In this document: positions 8,619 to 18,364 of the stretch, one piece after another
Layout of the letters: every line of letters starts with the position of its first letter
How positions within the stretch are numbered: the first letter of the stretch is position 1
NCBI RefSeq assembly: GCF_030408035.1
Contig: NZ_JASDCF010000002.1
Coordinates: forward strand, 1-64,000
Direction of reading: 5' to 3'
DNA: 64,000 bases
Origin: Psychrobacter sp. APC 3426
Lineage (GTDB): Bacteria; Pseudomonadota; Gammaproteobacteria; Pseudomonadales; Moraxellaceae
Program-made: the position numbers and the translations under genes
Notes under the pieces: model-generated
The model's database searches: none
The model's input: the letters and a program-made list of their open reading frames with translations, nothing else
What the model was told of the DNA's origin: nothing

Positions 8619-10601
8619 TTAGCTAGCCAAATAATAACGCAAGTTAAATAGTAGATTAAGTGAATCGCCATCCTGTAATGCGCCAATACTATCTATGTTT
8701 AATTCAGGGTGGTTGCAATCGTACTGACTAATATTTTTTAAATTATTATTAATGAAGTCTAACTGAACTTGGTTCATTGCAGACAAATATTTTGCGATAG
8801 GGCTTAATTTGACTAACTCAAGGCTTTGCGCTTTCTTGAGGTAATCATGCGACTCTCTCTTCAAACCTTTAAAATGATAAAATAAACTTAATTCACGACA
8901 TCTCAACATATCTATATATTGCATGGAGAAGCTATTTACTGAAATACTGTTTACTATATCGTCAACTCTAGTTATCAACTCCTTAATATCCGACTTTTCA
9001 GAGATAAGCAATTTTTGATTTAATACAAATAGAGAAAAGAAGTAGTCAAACTCTTGAGCATCCTCATTTTCATTAATATAGTCAATAGCGATATTAACAG
9101 CATCATCTAATCGACACTCTTTACTTAGTATTAGTAGTCTCAGGCAGAAAATACGGCTCTTATCAGATTTATGGCTTAGATAGGGTAATATCTCTTCAAT
9201 ATAGCTTTTGATTACTTCTGTTTTATCAGCGCTATAATTTAGTGTCATACAGCGTATCAGGGTGCTTTTAGCACGAATTGCCATACTAGAACGTAAAAAG
9301 TCTGACTTCTCCATATCAGGTGAAATTAACTCCCAGATATTGCGATACTCATCTATCATATTCCAATGAGCACGGGCTAACTCTTCAGACTTTTCAAAGT
9401 CTAAAGAGTTAACGTATATCTCTACTTCTCTAGAGTGAAAATCTAATATCATTGAAAAATTGCTTGGATCTGATATAAGCTCATTGATTATAGATTTTTG
9501 TCTCTGTACCACTTCTTTAGCCTTATCAACGTCACCGATATGGTTCAAGCACAGTAAAGCTAAATTATTCAATTTAAATTTAAAAGAATTAAAGTTGCGA
9601 ATACCTAATTCTGTATTAGCATCTTCAAGTATATGTAGTAGCTCAATTAAAATATTTAATTTTTGAAAATAACTTTTATAGACTGTCTTGTCACGCCATA
9701 TTCTCTCTAAAAGTCCTTCAAAGTATATTTTTGCTCCAGAAGAACCTGTCTGTGTGAATACCACTTTGATGAGTCGGTACAAAGCAGATTTATAATCTTT
9801 ATTTTTAGGATGTTTATCTACTAATTTTAAGCTATCGAATAATGCATTAATATAATTCTGATTACGCTCATGATTCAAGATTCTTCTTAGTTCAGGTGAG
9901 GAAAAGGTTTCAAAAGAAAATAATTGCCCATTATCTTTCAAATCGTTCAAAATTTTATAGTTTTCGGAAAACCTTTGGTTATAAGTTATATTACATATAA
10001 AGTCCGCACAAATGAGACCCCATTGATATTTAGCATCTCTCATATGCACTTCTATATTGTTCAATAAGGCAATTTGTCCTGAAGCTACTAAGTCTGACTC
10101 TACTGCTTTAGGTAATGCCTGCAATATTTCTTGATCAATATTAAATTGAGTGGTTTGGCGGACTGCATTAATCGTTCTTGTCGCTACAACTAAGTCTAAA
10201 TGAGTTATTTCAGAATTGAAAAATTCGTGGACGGCAGTTTCAGCCTGAATAATCAAATCTAAAAGCATCAAGCGGTAGGTACGCTCAAGGTTATGTGCGC
10301 TGACTTTAGCTTTATTAATAGTGGTAACGAAGCAAGACGGCGTATTAGCAGAATTTAAAGTTTTAAATAAATCTGTGGCAATATTTAAAGCTTTATCATT
10401 ACCTGAGTTTCTACGTATTTCAGTAAGATGAAAGTCATCTTGACCATTCAGCTCATATTTTTTGATAAGAGGGTATATCGCAGTACGTAACTTATCTTCT
10501 GAATTCTTAAATGAATCAGCAATAATTAGCCCACCAATCAGCCAAGATTGATTAGGGCTTTCAAAATCACCCGATTCATCGATATAGAGGGTATATTTCA
10601 T
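8619..10601 (-). CDS. DUF3800 protein with long helical C-terminal half
   Basis: The 660-residue protein opens with MKYTLYIDESGDFESPNQSW, the typical N-terminus of DUF3800 proteins. These are predicted RNase-H-like enzymes, with the early Asp and Glu of YIDESG as candidate metal ligands. DUF3800 proteins are usually about 230-300 residues. Here the domain fills roughly residues 1-250, and a second half of about 400 residues follows, made of amphipathic helices that look like TPR or similar helical repeats. The start codon overlaps the stop of the upstream DUF2357 gene (TAATG), and 53 bp separate it from the NERD-kinase-helicase gene. I infer that it belongs with the McrBC-like pair, perhaps as an extra nuclease or sensor. 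The function is not established. Confidence 0.75.
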   Translation of the reverse strand: MKYTLYIDESGDFESPNQSWLIGGLIIADSFKNSEDKLRTAIYPLIKKYELNGQDDFHLTEIRRNSGNDKALNIATDLFKTLNSANTPSCFVTTINKAKVSAHNLERTYRLMLLDLIIQAETAVHEFFNSEITHLDLVVATRTINAVRQTTQFNIDQEILQALPKAVESDLVASGQIALLNNIEVHMRDAKYQWGLICADFICNITYNQRFSENYKILNDLKDNGQLFSFETFSSPELRRILNHERNQNYINALFDSLKLVDKHPKNKDYKSALYRLIKVVFTQTGSSGAKIYFEGLLERIWRDKTVYKSYFQKLNILIELLHILEDANTELGIRNFNSFKFKLNNLALLCLNHIGDVDKAKEVVQRQKSIINELISDPSNFSMILDFHSREVEIYVNSLDFEKSEELARAHWNMIDEYRNIWELISPDMEKSDFLRSSMAIRAKSTLIRCMTLNYSADKTEVIKSYIEEILPYLSHKSDKSRIFCLRLLILSKECRLDDAVNIAIDYINENEDAQEFDYFFSLFVLNQKLLISEKSDIKELITRVDDIVNSISVNSFSMQYIDMLRCRELSLFYHFKGLKRESHDYLKKAQSLELVKLSPIAKYLSAMNQVQLDFINNNLKNISQYDCNHPELNIDSIGALQDGDSLNLLFNLRYYLAS

Positions 10602-13081
10602 TATCGATCTCTTATACTAGTAAAATAATCACCGCATTCAGGGCATACAATATTATCAATCTTTGTAGGTTCATTAAGACTAAGCATGTGGTAAGTCCAA
10701 TAAAACCCATTCTTATAGAGAGGTTGGTGACATTTTCTACAGTTATTAACTGTCCATTTGAAGCCACATTCTTTTTTATTATTACAAGTATGTAGCACTC
10801 CATTGGTAAATTCGTTTTCTTTGGGATTACCATCATGATCTAACCCGCAAGCAATACAGTAATTATGCCCATGAGTTTGTAAGAACATTCCAAATAGTCT
10901 TTGTAAATTATCGAGGTTGAGAGGGTGCTTAATTACATCAGGGTGTAAGAATATACCTCCGTAACGATGATTAGGAAGTTGATCATTAGTGTCGTTTAAT
11001 AAAAATGCCTCACCATAATATGCTTGTTTAGACCAAATTCTATTTGATAATGGATTTGAAATTAAGTCACTAACGCTAGTAATAATATATACCCAGTTGT
11101 CATTGTCACCTTGTTTATAATCCTTGTTATCTTTCAAATCATTGACTGTTTCCAGTACATTAATAGACGCATAAAACTTAGCATCTAAAACTAAAGTATA
11201 AGTACAGTAGTTATTATCACCATTTTTTCGGTTAAAGTGTAAAACGTAGTCTGGGCGAACTAGACGCTCTCCACCTTTAACAAGTATTTCTTTTTCATAA
11301 AAAAAGTCTATATAAGAACCGTTATTATGCACAAGTGTTATTTTCACGTTTTTAACATCTTTACTATCGTATATTATATCTGCAACTTTATGGCTCCAGT
11401 TGTCATCACTAGGCTTGAATTTAAATTTGTGTATTAAGGTTTTTAAGATGATAATCAATACCCATCTTTCATATATCTTAGGTAGTTCTAAAGATAACAG
11501 AGGGTTACTAAATAATTTATGATATTTAAGAGAGTCAAGTATTTCTTTATTGAAAATTTTGTAATATAAGGACAGTACCTTGGAGTACTGTTTGTTATTA
11601 GAATAAACTAATGACGTTGGCTTGATTGTAGTTGAATTTATTCCATAACTTTTAAGTAAGCTTATAGTGGTATTAAGATCTACAATCAAGCTAGAGTAAG
11701 CAAGAGAAACAGATTCTAGATCTTCTAAATTTTTTTCATTTTTTCTATTCAGATCAGAAATAATTTTTTCATTTTCTTTTTTATATTTACTATCAAATTC
11801 GAAGTCTGCACTAGAATAGTTTGATATAAGTTGACTAAAATTTGAAACCGTATCTAGTTCAATCTTTTTGATAGAGTTTAGCTTTACAATATCATAATTT
11901 GGGAAACGATGAGATTCTATACAATCGCCTATAACTTTGTACTGGCTATATTCTTCTATACTATTATGTATAGATATAGGTAGCCTGTAACTAACAGAAT
12001 CATTGCCATATATTGCGTAGCTAAAATCTCCCTTCCATTTTTTTCTAAAATGAAGAACTTCATCAAAATTACAATTATTCTCACTTATATGAAAACTATC
12101 AACTAATTTGTCTAGATTATCTTGATGTTTTTGCTTATTTAAATTGATAGAATTAATTTGGTTCTGAATGATCTGTCCATAGTCTGATTTATTTTCATCT
12201 ATATATTTACCAAAATCTATATATAGCTGTGATTCCAAACTTGATAAAGTTGGATCTATAATATTGTTTATCATACTTAATAGTAATAATCTTACTTCGA
12301 TAGCCATATACAGCAAAAATCCATTCACTGAATTAATCACTGACTCTGAATAATGTGTGCTTTCATAGTATTTTTTATATGGATTTGCGACATACTGCTT
12401 CAGAAAATCTACATCTGGCTTGATTCGTTCTGAACTTTCTAACTTTTTGGACTTAACTAATGACTTATGAAGTTTAACTGCTACACTATTCAAAGATTTG
12501 ATAAACTCTCTGGCTAACTTTAAATCAATAAGTTGCAGATATTCTATATCTGTATCTTCTACACTACCAGTGCTAGTTATTCCTTTTTTATTATAAATTA
12601 GCTTATAAAACTCTCCTCTAAATGCATCCATTATTAACTTCATTCCACCTTCATCTAAGACCTTATCATGAATATTAATCAAAATAGTAGTTTGGCCTAC
12701 TAATGAAGGTATAATTAGATAACTCTTTCCAATATGGTTTCTAAGATTGGATTTCATAAAAGATTTAGATTTCCCTAGAAAACTATTTTTTTCTACCCAC
12801 CATTCTTTGGAGTTACTATCTTTTATAGCTACTAGCTCAAAAATATCTTTCTTTTCATTCATTAAATAAGGAGGGATATTTAAGTTTGTATCTTCAAAAT
12901 ATATTGCAAATTGACCGCTACTTTTCATGGGATATGTGATTAATTCAATTTCATAGTCGATACTAGAATCACTAAAGTTAGGTTCAATATCAATATTCCA
13001 TGGTGATTCAATAATACTTTTGACTTCTCCTGTTTCAGGAAAGCGTTTTACGCTAATATATTTTGCTGTCAATCCTCTCAT
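10601..13081 (-). CDS. McrC-like DUF2357 / PD-(D/E)XK nuclease with zinc-ribbon tail
   Basis: This protein of about 826 residues has the layout of McrC-like DUF2357 proteins: a long N-terminal region, a coiled-coil middle, and a restriction-like nuclease core where RPDYV is followed by LVLDAKF (roughly residues 610-630). The C-terminal 90 residues contain paired cysteines (CIAC, CNNKKEC, CRKC, CPEC) that should bind zinc. McrC family members are the nuclease partners of McrB-type GTPases. The frame is open back to a TTG at 13099, but ATG at 13081 gives a normal start 8 bp beyond the upstream McrB-like stop codon, and I prefer it. It lies directly between the McrB-like gene and the DUF3800 gene, which implies one functional unit. 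The gene is very AT-rich. Confidence 0.8.
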   Translation of the reverse strand: MRGLTAKYISVKRFPETGEVKSIIESPWNIDIEPNFSDSSIDYEIELITYPMKSSGQFAIYFEDTNLNIPPYLMNEKKDIFELVAIKDSNSKEWWVEKNSFLGKSKSFMKSNLRNHIGKSYLIIPSLVGQTTILINIHDKVLDEGGMKLIMDAFRGEFYKLIYNKKGITSTGSVEDTDIEYLQLIDLKLAREFIKSLNSVAVKLHKSLVKSKKLESSERIKPDVDFLKQYVANPYKKYYESTHYSESVINSVNGFLLYMAIEVRLLLLSMINNIIDPTLSSLESQLYIDFGKYIDENKSDYGQIIQNQINSINLNKQKHQDNLDKLVDSFHISENNCNFDEVLHFRKKWKGDFSYAIYGNDSVSYRLPISIHNSIEEYSQYKVIGDCIESHRFPNYDIVKLNSIKKIELDTVSNFSQLISNYSSADFEFDSKYKKENEKIISDLNRKNEKNLEDLESVSLAYSSLIVDLNTTISLLKSYGINSTTIKPTSLVYSNNKQYSKVLSLYYKIFNKEILDSLKYHKLFSNPLLSLELPKIYERWVLIIILKTLIHKFKFKPSDDNWSHKVADIIYDSKDVKNVKITLVHNNGSYIDFFYEKEILVKGGERLVRPDYVLHFNRKNGDNNYCTYTLVLDAKFYASINVLETVNDLKDNKDYKQGDNDNWVYIITSVSDLISNPLSNRIWSKQAYYGEAFLLNDTNDQLPNHRYGGIFLHPDVIKHPLNLDNLQRLFGMFLQTHGHNYCIACGLDHDGNPKENEFTNGVLHTCNNKKECGFKWTVNNCRKCHQPLYKNGFYWTYHMLSLNEPTKIDNIVCPECGDYFTSIRDR

Positions 13082-13089
13082 TATAGATT

Positions 13090-15132
13090 TTAACCCCAAT
13101 AGCTAATACTATGATTCAAAGCACCATTAAGGTTTGATTGAAGATTTTCAATCTCACTATATGAATTATAATGCTCTAATCCTAGGTCGCTTAAAAGCAT
13201 AAAAAGGTCAACCAGTTTATCAAGTTGATCTCTTGTTACAGTCATTCTAGGCAGTATTTTATGCAGGATAAAACCATTAGTAGCGATGATTTTAGCTTGG
13301 CTATCATTATCTTCTAACACCTTTATTTGATTTAAATAGTTTAAAGCTTGTCTAATAGCTCTCATTCCGATAGCTATATCAAATTCACTATTAAAAAATT
13401 TTGCTAGTTCAGTTATTTCTATACAGAAATCATCGTCCAAATCCATCTCAGGATAATTCAGTCGATTTCCTAGTCTATCAAAAGAGATATTAACTACCTT
13501 ATTTAACCCTTCTGAAAAAGGAAACTCAGTTCTATAATTTTCTATTTGTAGTTTTAAACTTTTAATATCCATATAGAGTGGGTTATCAAATTTCATAACT
13601 TGCACTCTATCAAGAACTTTAGATGAAAAATTGTAAGTAGTTTCGTCAATGTTCGCTGTACCAAAGAAATGGACGTTGTCACCTATAGTAATGTTGGGAC
13701 GTATAGATGGAACCAACTGCTGATAGAGCTTATGATAGTCTTCAGAAGAAGAGCTTTTATAACCATATTCATTATCTATGTATGCAACCAAATTTTTATA
13801 TTTAGTAATGTTTTTAGGGGTAATAGATTGAGGAGAGATACCATTCAAAATATCTCCCAATTTCCCCAGATCGGGATAGAGACTTTCTGAATATAATTGT
13901 ATTTCAATCAGATGATCTCTATCTTCAAGTTTTGATAGGAAATCAGCAAAATAATACTCAACTCTAGCAAGGTTCATCTCATCCAAGCATATAAAATAAG
14001 ACTTTTCAGGGTTGTCTTCAGCTTCAAATAAGGCATCTAGGAACTCTGTTGAAATATACTGCTTTTGAATAGGATTATAGTAGCCTAATAAGTCCTCTTT
14101 ACTCATCCAATTAGGCTTAACTGGTATAATATAAGCTTGAGCATTAACAGCTCTTGCAAACTCCTTAACTATTTTCGTTTTACCTACTCCTGATTGACCA
14201 GCAAGTATAATAAAATCGTGTGTCCTAACTAGTGCAAAGAAATCTAGTATAGTATTTCTTTCATAATACATTCCTCTAGCTAGAATGTACCCATGAATAT
14301 AATCTATTAACTTACTGTAACTATCAAAGTCGTTAAAGGCTAATAAGCTTCCTTGATGTATGTGATTATCAGTATTATTTGATAAGTCATCTTTTATCAA
14401 TCTATATTTTTTAAATATTTCTGTATTTTCTTTATGTATTTTTAATTCGTTACTATGTTTCTTTTTCAAATTCTTAAATAAATCCTCAGACTCTCTTAAC
14501 TCTTTTATTTTATTAGTCAAAGCTTTTTCTAACTTGATATTTTCACTGACTAAATTTTCTTTATTACTTTTTTCTAATAGAATTATCTCATCCAACTCTT
14601 TTAATTGCTTGCGTTTCAATTCCTCTTCTTCAATTAGCTCATATAAAAATTCAATTGACTGCGGAATATTATAATCTTTTTTTATTTTATTGGTTATATA
14701 TAGATATGCGCTTTCGGTAAGGAAGATTTTTTCAGGATCACTTGGATCTTTAATTAAATCATTTTCGGATATTGTTTTTAGATTCTCTTTTGATAAAGGC
14801 TCAAATTTTAATAAATCTATAATATTCTTACTTTTGAAACTATTTCTTATTAAGAAACCTCTTATTATTGTCTTATTATCTGAAAGGGTCTGATAGTAAT
14901 TCAAAATCTCTGGAACTTTTGATTTCGTTATAAATACATTTTCAATGATCTTATTATTTAATTTTAATGGTTCTCCACTACCACAATATTTTATATTTTT
15001 AAGCAAAACTTCACCGTTGGTCATTACTCTTAACTGACCAACGACTTCAATAGGTATAGAGTTATTTTCGAAAAAATCTTTAATAAATTCATCCATATTT
15101 GAGTTTATCTCTTGTTCTATTACAGTCTGCAT
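13090..15132 (-). CDS. McrB-like AAA+ NTPase with N-terminal coiled coil
   Basis: The 680-residue protein has an unassigned N-terminal domain (1-160), a charged coiled coil (about 165-250), and a McrB-type AAA+ module. The Walker A motif is GQSGVGKT (312-319), Walker B lies in ICLDEMNLAR (381-390), and GTANIDETT (491-499) is followed by an arginine-finger region (VLDRV, R509). In classical McrB the corresponding motif is MNxxDRS; here it reads ANIDETT, which is typical of the group paired with DUF2357 nucleases. The product probably forms an NTP-driven ring that activates the McrC-like partner encoded just downstream. It starts 72 bp after hsdM on the same strand. A coiled coil in a McrB homologue recalls the CoCoNuT class of type IV systems, but I cannot confirm membership. 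Confidence 0.8.
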   Translation of the reverse strand: MQTVIEQEINSNMDEFIKDFFENNSIPIEVVGQLRVMTNGEVLLKNIKYCGSGEPLKLNNKIIENVFITKSKVPEILNYYQTLSDNKTIIRGFLIRNSFKSKNIIDLLKFEPLSKENLKTISENDLIKDPSDPEKIFLTESAYLYITNKIKKDYNIPQSIEFLYELIEEEELKRKQLKELDEIILLEKSNKENLVSENIKLEKALTNKIKELRESEDLFKNLKKKHSNELKIHKENTEIFKKYRLIKDDLSNNTDNHIHQGSLLAFNDFDSYSKLIDYIHGYILARGMYYERNTILDFFALVRTHDFIILAGQSGVGKTKIVKEFARAVNAQAYIIPVKPNWMSKEDLLGYYNPIQKQYISTEFLDALFEAEDNPEKSYFICLDEMNLARVEYYFADFLSKLEDRDHLIEIQLYSESLYPDLGKLGDILNGISPQSITPKNITKYKNLVAYIDNEYGYKSSSSEDYHKLYQQLVPSIRPNITIGDNVHFFGTANIDETTYNFSSKVLDRVQVMKFDNPLYMDIKSLKLQIENYRTEFPFSEGLNKVVNISFDRLGNRLNYPEMDLDDDFCIEITELAKFFNSEFDIAIGMRAIRQALNYLNQIKVLEDNDSQAKIIATNGFILHKILPRMTVTRDQLDKLVDLFMLLSDLGLEHYNSYSEIENLQSNLNGALNHSISYWG

Positions 15133-15204
15133 AAAAATTAACCTTTAAAACATGAACCATCAAATAATTTTAGGCGAATATATATTTAATAAATTGACTA
15201 AAAA

Positions 15205-16731
15205 TTAACCCTCAAGCTCATCCAAAACCGCACGGAAGCTTGCCAGCCCAGCTTCGATATTATCGATAATGTCACTCGCTAAATCTTCAGGGTCTGGCAG
15301 ATTGTCTAAATCAGTTAGTGAGTCGTCTTTTAACCATGAAATATCTAGGCTGGTTTTATCACGCTTTTTAATGTCCTCGATACTATATTTGCGCCAGCGG
15401 CCGGTAGGGTTGGTTTCAGGGTCATAGGTTTCGACACGCTCATGGATATTATCAGCGTTATAACAAGCTATGAAATCTTGCAAATGCTCAAGCGTCATCG
15501 GTTTGCGCTTAAGAGTGTGATGGACATTGGTACGGTAATCGTATATCCACACATCTTTGGTAACGGCATCTTCTTGAGCAGAATGATTATCAAAGAATAA
15601 GACGTTTGCCTTAACACCATTGGCATAAAAGATACCTGTTGGTAGACGCAAAATCGTATGTAAATTGGTCACCTCGAGTAGTTTTTTACGCACAATCTCG
15701 CCAGCGCCACCTTCAAATAGTACGTTGTCTGGCAAAACCACACCTGCTTTGCCATTAATCTTGAGCATGGTGTAAATATGCTGGAGGAAGTTAACCTGTT
15801 TATTAGAGGTAGTCGCCCAGAAATCTTGACGGTTATAGACAAAGTCTTCTTTTTCTTGCTCGCCTTCATCATTGGTGACGGTGATGCTGCTTTTTTTACC
15901 AAAAGGTGGGTTGGCAAGTACCATATCGACACTTTTACCTGCTGACCCAATCAAGGCATCATCTGAGCTGATAGGGCTATCACCATCAATCTCACCAATG
16001 CCATGCAAGAATAAATTCATCAAGCACAGTCTGCGAGTATTGGCGACGATTTCATTACCCGAAAATGTATTGTGCTTTAGGCTTTCCTTTTCTTCTTTAT
16101 CAAGCTTATGATGCTGTTCTATATAATCATAAGCCGCAAGCAAAAAGCCACCTGTGCCCGCTGCTGGGTCGGCAATAGTAATATCAGGACTAGGTTCCAT
16201 ACAGGCAACGATAGCTTGAATCAGAGGCCTTGGGGTAAAGTATTGACCTGCGCCAGACTTGGTATCCTCAGCATTTTTTTCCAAGATACCTTCGTAGATA
16301 TCGCCTTTGACATCAGTGCCCAGTCGTACCCATTTGGTGCTGTCTATCATGTCAATGAGGCGACCAAGCTTAGCGGGATCTTGAATCTTATTCAGTGCTT
16401 TGGTAAAGATTTGCCCCAGTAAGCCTTTTTGCTTACCAAGCTCTCTTAGTAGCTGGATATAGTGGATTTCGAGTGCTGCGCCTGACTTACTGGTCAAACT
16501 GTCCCACTCAAAGCCTTTGGGTACGCCAATATCTCGGTTATAAGGCGGCAAGCTGTATTCGTGTGCCATTTTCAAAAAGATAAGATAAGTAATTTGTTCT
16601 AGATAATCGCCATAGCTGACGCCATCATCACGTAGGGTATTACAAAAGCTCCAGACTTTGGAGACTATAGAGCTGGCTTGGTTGCTCTGCTGATTGCTTG
16701 ATAAAATATTTGGGGTAGCTGTGTCACTCAT
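15205..16731 (-). CDS. hsdM: Type I restriction-modification methyltransferase subunit HsdM
   Basis: This is a 508-residue N6-adenine methyltransferase subunit. The N-terminal HsdM helical domain covers about residues 20-150 (SKVWSFCNTLRDDGVSYGDY). The catalytic domain carries the SAM-binding motif DPAAGTGG (188-195) and the catalytic motif NPPF (274-277). Length and motif order are normal for the family. Together with HsdS it methylates the host recognition site, and with HsdR it completes the restriction complex. The gene lies 67 bp downstream of hsdS. The ATG at 16731 starts a normal MSDTATPN N-terminus. The hsd genes look less AT-rich than the McrBC-like and Mokosh-like genes that follow, which suggests separate origins for the modules. 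Confidence 0.93.
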   Translation of the reverse strand: MSDTATPNILSSNQQSNQASSIVSKVWSFCNTLRDDGVSYGDYLEQITYLIFLKMAHEYSLPPYNRDIGVPKGFEWDSLTSKSGAALEIHYIQLLRELGKQKGLLGQIFTKALNKIQDPAKLGRLIDMIDSTKWVRLGTDVKGDIYEGILEKNAEDTKSGAGQYFTPRPLIQAIVACMEPSPDITIADPAAGTGGFLLAAYDYIEQHHKLDKEEKESLKHNTFSGNEIVANTRRLCLMNLFLHGIGEIDGDSPISSDDALIGSAGKSVDMVLANPPFGKKSSITVTNDEGEQEKEDFVYNRQDFWATTSNKQVNFLQHIYTMLKINGKAGVVLPDNVLFEGGAGEIVRKKLLEVTNLHTILRLPTGIFYANGVKANVLFFDNHSAQEDAVTKDVWIYDYRTNVHHTLKRKPMTLEHLQDFIACYNADNIHERVETYDPETNPTGRWRKYSIEDIKKRDKTSLDISWLKDDSLTDLDNLPDPEDLASDIIDNIEAGLASFRAVLDELEG

Positions 16732-16798
16732 GCTTTTCTCTCGTATGGATACTATCTGGTACTGATAAATTATAGATAAATGGCTTTTGTATTAGCAA

Positions 16799-18364
16799 TT
16801 AAAGCGGTAATGTTATCTGCTCATCTTTTTTAGATTTCTTTGGTGTCTTAGCAGATTTGGTTTTCGCTTTGCTTTTTGAGGCAGCTTTATCTTGTTTCGC
16901 CTGTTTTTCAGCAAGTGCTTTGGCTTCGCGCTCGGCTTTGATTTGGGCTAACAACTCGCTGGCTGGCGGATCATTAGGGTCTTGTGGTACAAGCTTACCT
17001 TGAAAGGCTTTATGAAGAATTGAAGTTTTTAGTAGATTAGCTTTAAGGATTTTACTTTCTAAAGTAGATATTATTGAATCTGTTTCACTTAGCTTTTCAT
17101 CCAATGTACTAACAATAATATCCTGTTCTTGTTTTGAACAAAGAACTACAGGCATTTTTTTGATATCACCGCCTGAAATTCCAGATTGACCAGCAGTGGT
17201 TCTAATCCTACGTTCAATAAAGCTTCTACTAACCCCAACATTCAAGCCATATGCCAAAAAGCTATTCTCTACCTCATCTAAATCCACTCTAGCTCTAATC
17301 AATTTATCTGGATAAACATAATCCTCTGTCGATTTAAAAAGAGCACATACACCTACATAACGTCTAGTGCCGTTGTATCTTGTAAAGAGCAGATCTCCTT
17401 GTTGCAATAAAAAGCTTGGAACCTCATGTTCACTTGAAAGGTATCTGTAATCATCAAGATTAAGGCTGAAAGCTCTTACTGCACTAATACGCAATATTTT
17501 TGTGCCCTCATGACCTTCTGGCTTCAAAGATAGGCCATTTCTTATGAGCTCACAAATTCCTTCAAATTCAACAACAACCCATTCATGAGGCAAGTCACTA
17601 CTATCCAAAACCAAAAGCTCTTTAGGTTTAGTAGGCTTTCTAGGTTTTGACCATTCCTTACCTTGTTCTTCCCAATCTTTAACCGCTTGTTCCCAATCCG
17701 CGATTTGCTGATCGTAGTAATTTTGACGAGCGGCTTGAATCTGCTTTAGCAACTCATCAGCACTAGGCAAGGGTTTGCCATGCTTCTCAGCATAATCTTC
17801 TCGCCATTTAGCCGTCAGCTTTCCTTCAAAAGCATGCTTAAGTAATGACTGACGGTATTGTCCAAGTTGCCGTTTGGCAAGCGTTAGATTCTCAATACCA
17901 GCATCGACCTCTGAAAACAGCGTTTCAATTTTATCGACAATTCGGTTTTGTTCGTTTACTGGAGGAATGGGGATATCAATTGCTTTTAATCCCGATTGTG
18001 TTATTTGTGGTTGAGCAGAACCAGATATTACGAATGAAAAGTTAAAGTTCTTCAAATAATAAAATAGATATTTAAAGTTCATTAATTTCGGTATGTTATC
18101 TAAACACATCGCATTACCATTTATATATGCGTATGGTTCTGAAATATGAATTTCACCGCATGTCGCCCCTCGACAAGTTATCATCAATGCTGGATCTTCA
18201 TGATTGTATTCATTAAAGAAACCTATTTTCCCATTAGCACCATATACTGGATAGCCAGTTTCTAATAAGTCCTTTGTAGCTATAGTTTTCCATTGTTTAG
18301 GCTCTGAAATATCAAAAATATTACATATTTCCCAACTTACTGGTAAATCTACTTCATTTATCAT
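16799..18364 (-). CDS. hsdS: Type I restriction-modification specificity subunit HsdS
   Basis: This 521-residue protein has two target-recognition domains, about residues 5-130 and 255-400. Each is followed by a conserved helical spacer: PIPPVNEQNRIVDKIETLFSE with AFEGKLTAKWRED in the middle, and SKQEQDIIVSTLDEKLSE with AFQGKLVPQDPNDPPASELL near the end. Each domain should recognise one half of a bipartite DNA site, and the spacers set the gap. The last 50 residues are Lys/Ala-rich and probably disordered. Its ATG overlaps the hsdR stop codon (ATGA), indicating coupling. The target sequence cannot be derived from the protein by eye. The TRDs are AT-richer than the spacers, as expected for parts that are exchanged between systems. 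Confidence 0.93.
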   Translation of the reverse strand: MINEVDLPVSWEICNIFDISEPKQWKTIATKDLLETGYPVYGANGKIGFFNEYNHEDPALMITCRGATCGEIHISEPYAYINGNAMCLDNIPKLMNFKYLFYYLKNFNFSFVISGSAQPQITQSGLKAIDIPIPPVNEQNRIVDKIETLFSEVDAGIENLTLAKRQLGQYRQSLLKHAFEGKLTAKWREDYAEKHGKPLPSADELLKQIQAARQNYYDQQIADWEQAVKDWEEQGKEWSKPRKPTKPKELLVLDSSDLPHEWVVVEFEGICELIRNGLSLKPEGHEGTKILRISAVRAFSLNLDDYRYLSSEHEVPSFLLQQGDLLFTRYNGTRRYVGVCALFKSTEDYVYPDKLIRARVDLDEVENSFLAYGLNVGVSRSFIERRIRTTAGQSGISGGDIKKMPVVLCSKQEQDIIVSTLDEKLSETDSIISTLESKILKANLLKTSILHKAFQGKLVPQDPNDPPASELLAQIKAEREAKALAEKQAKQDKAASKSKAKTKSAKTPKKSKKDEQITLPL

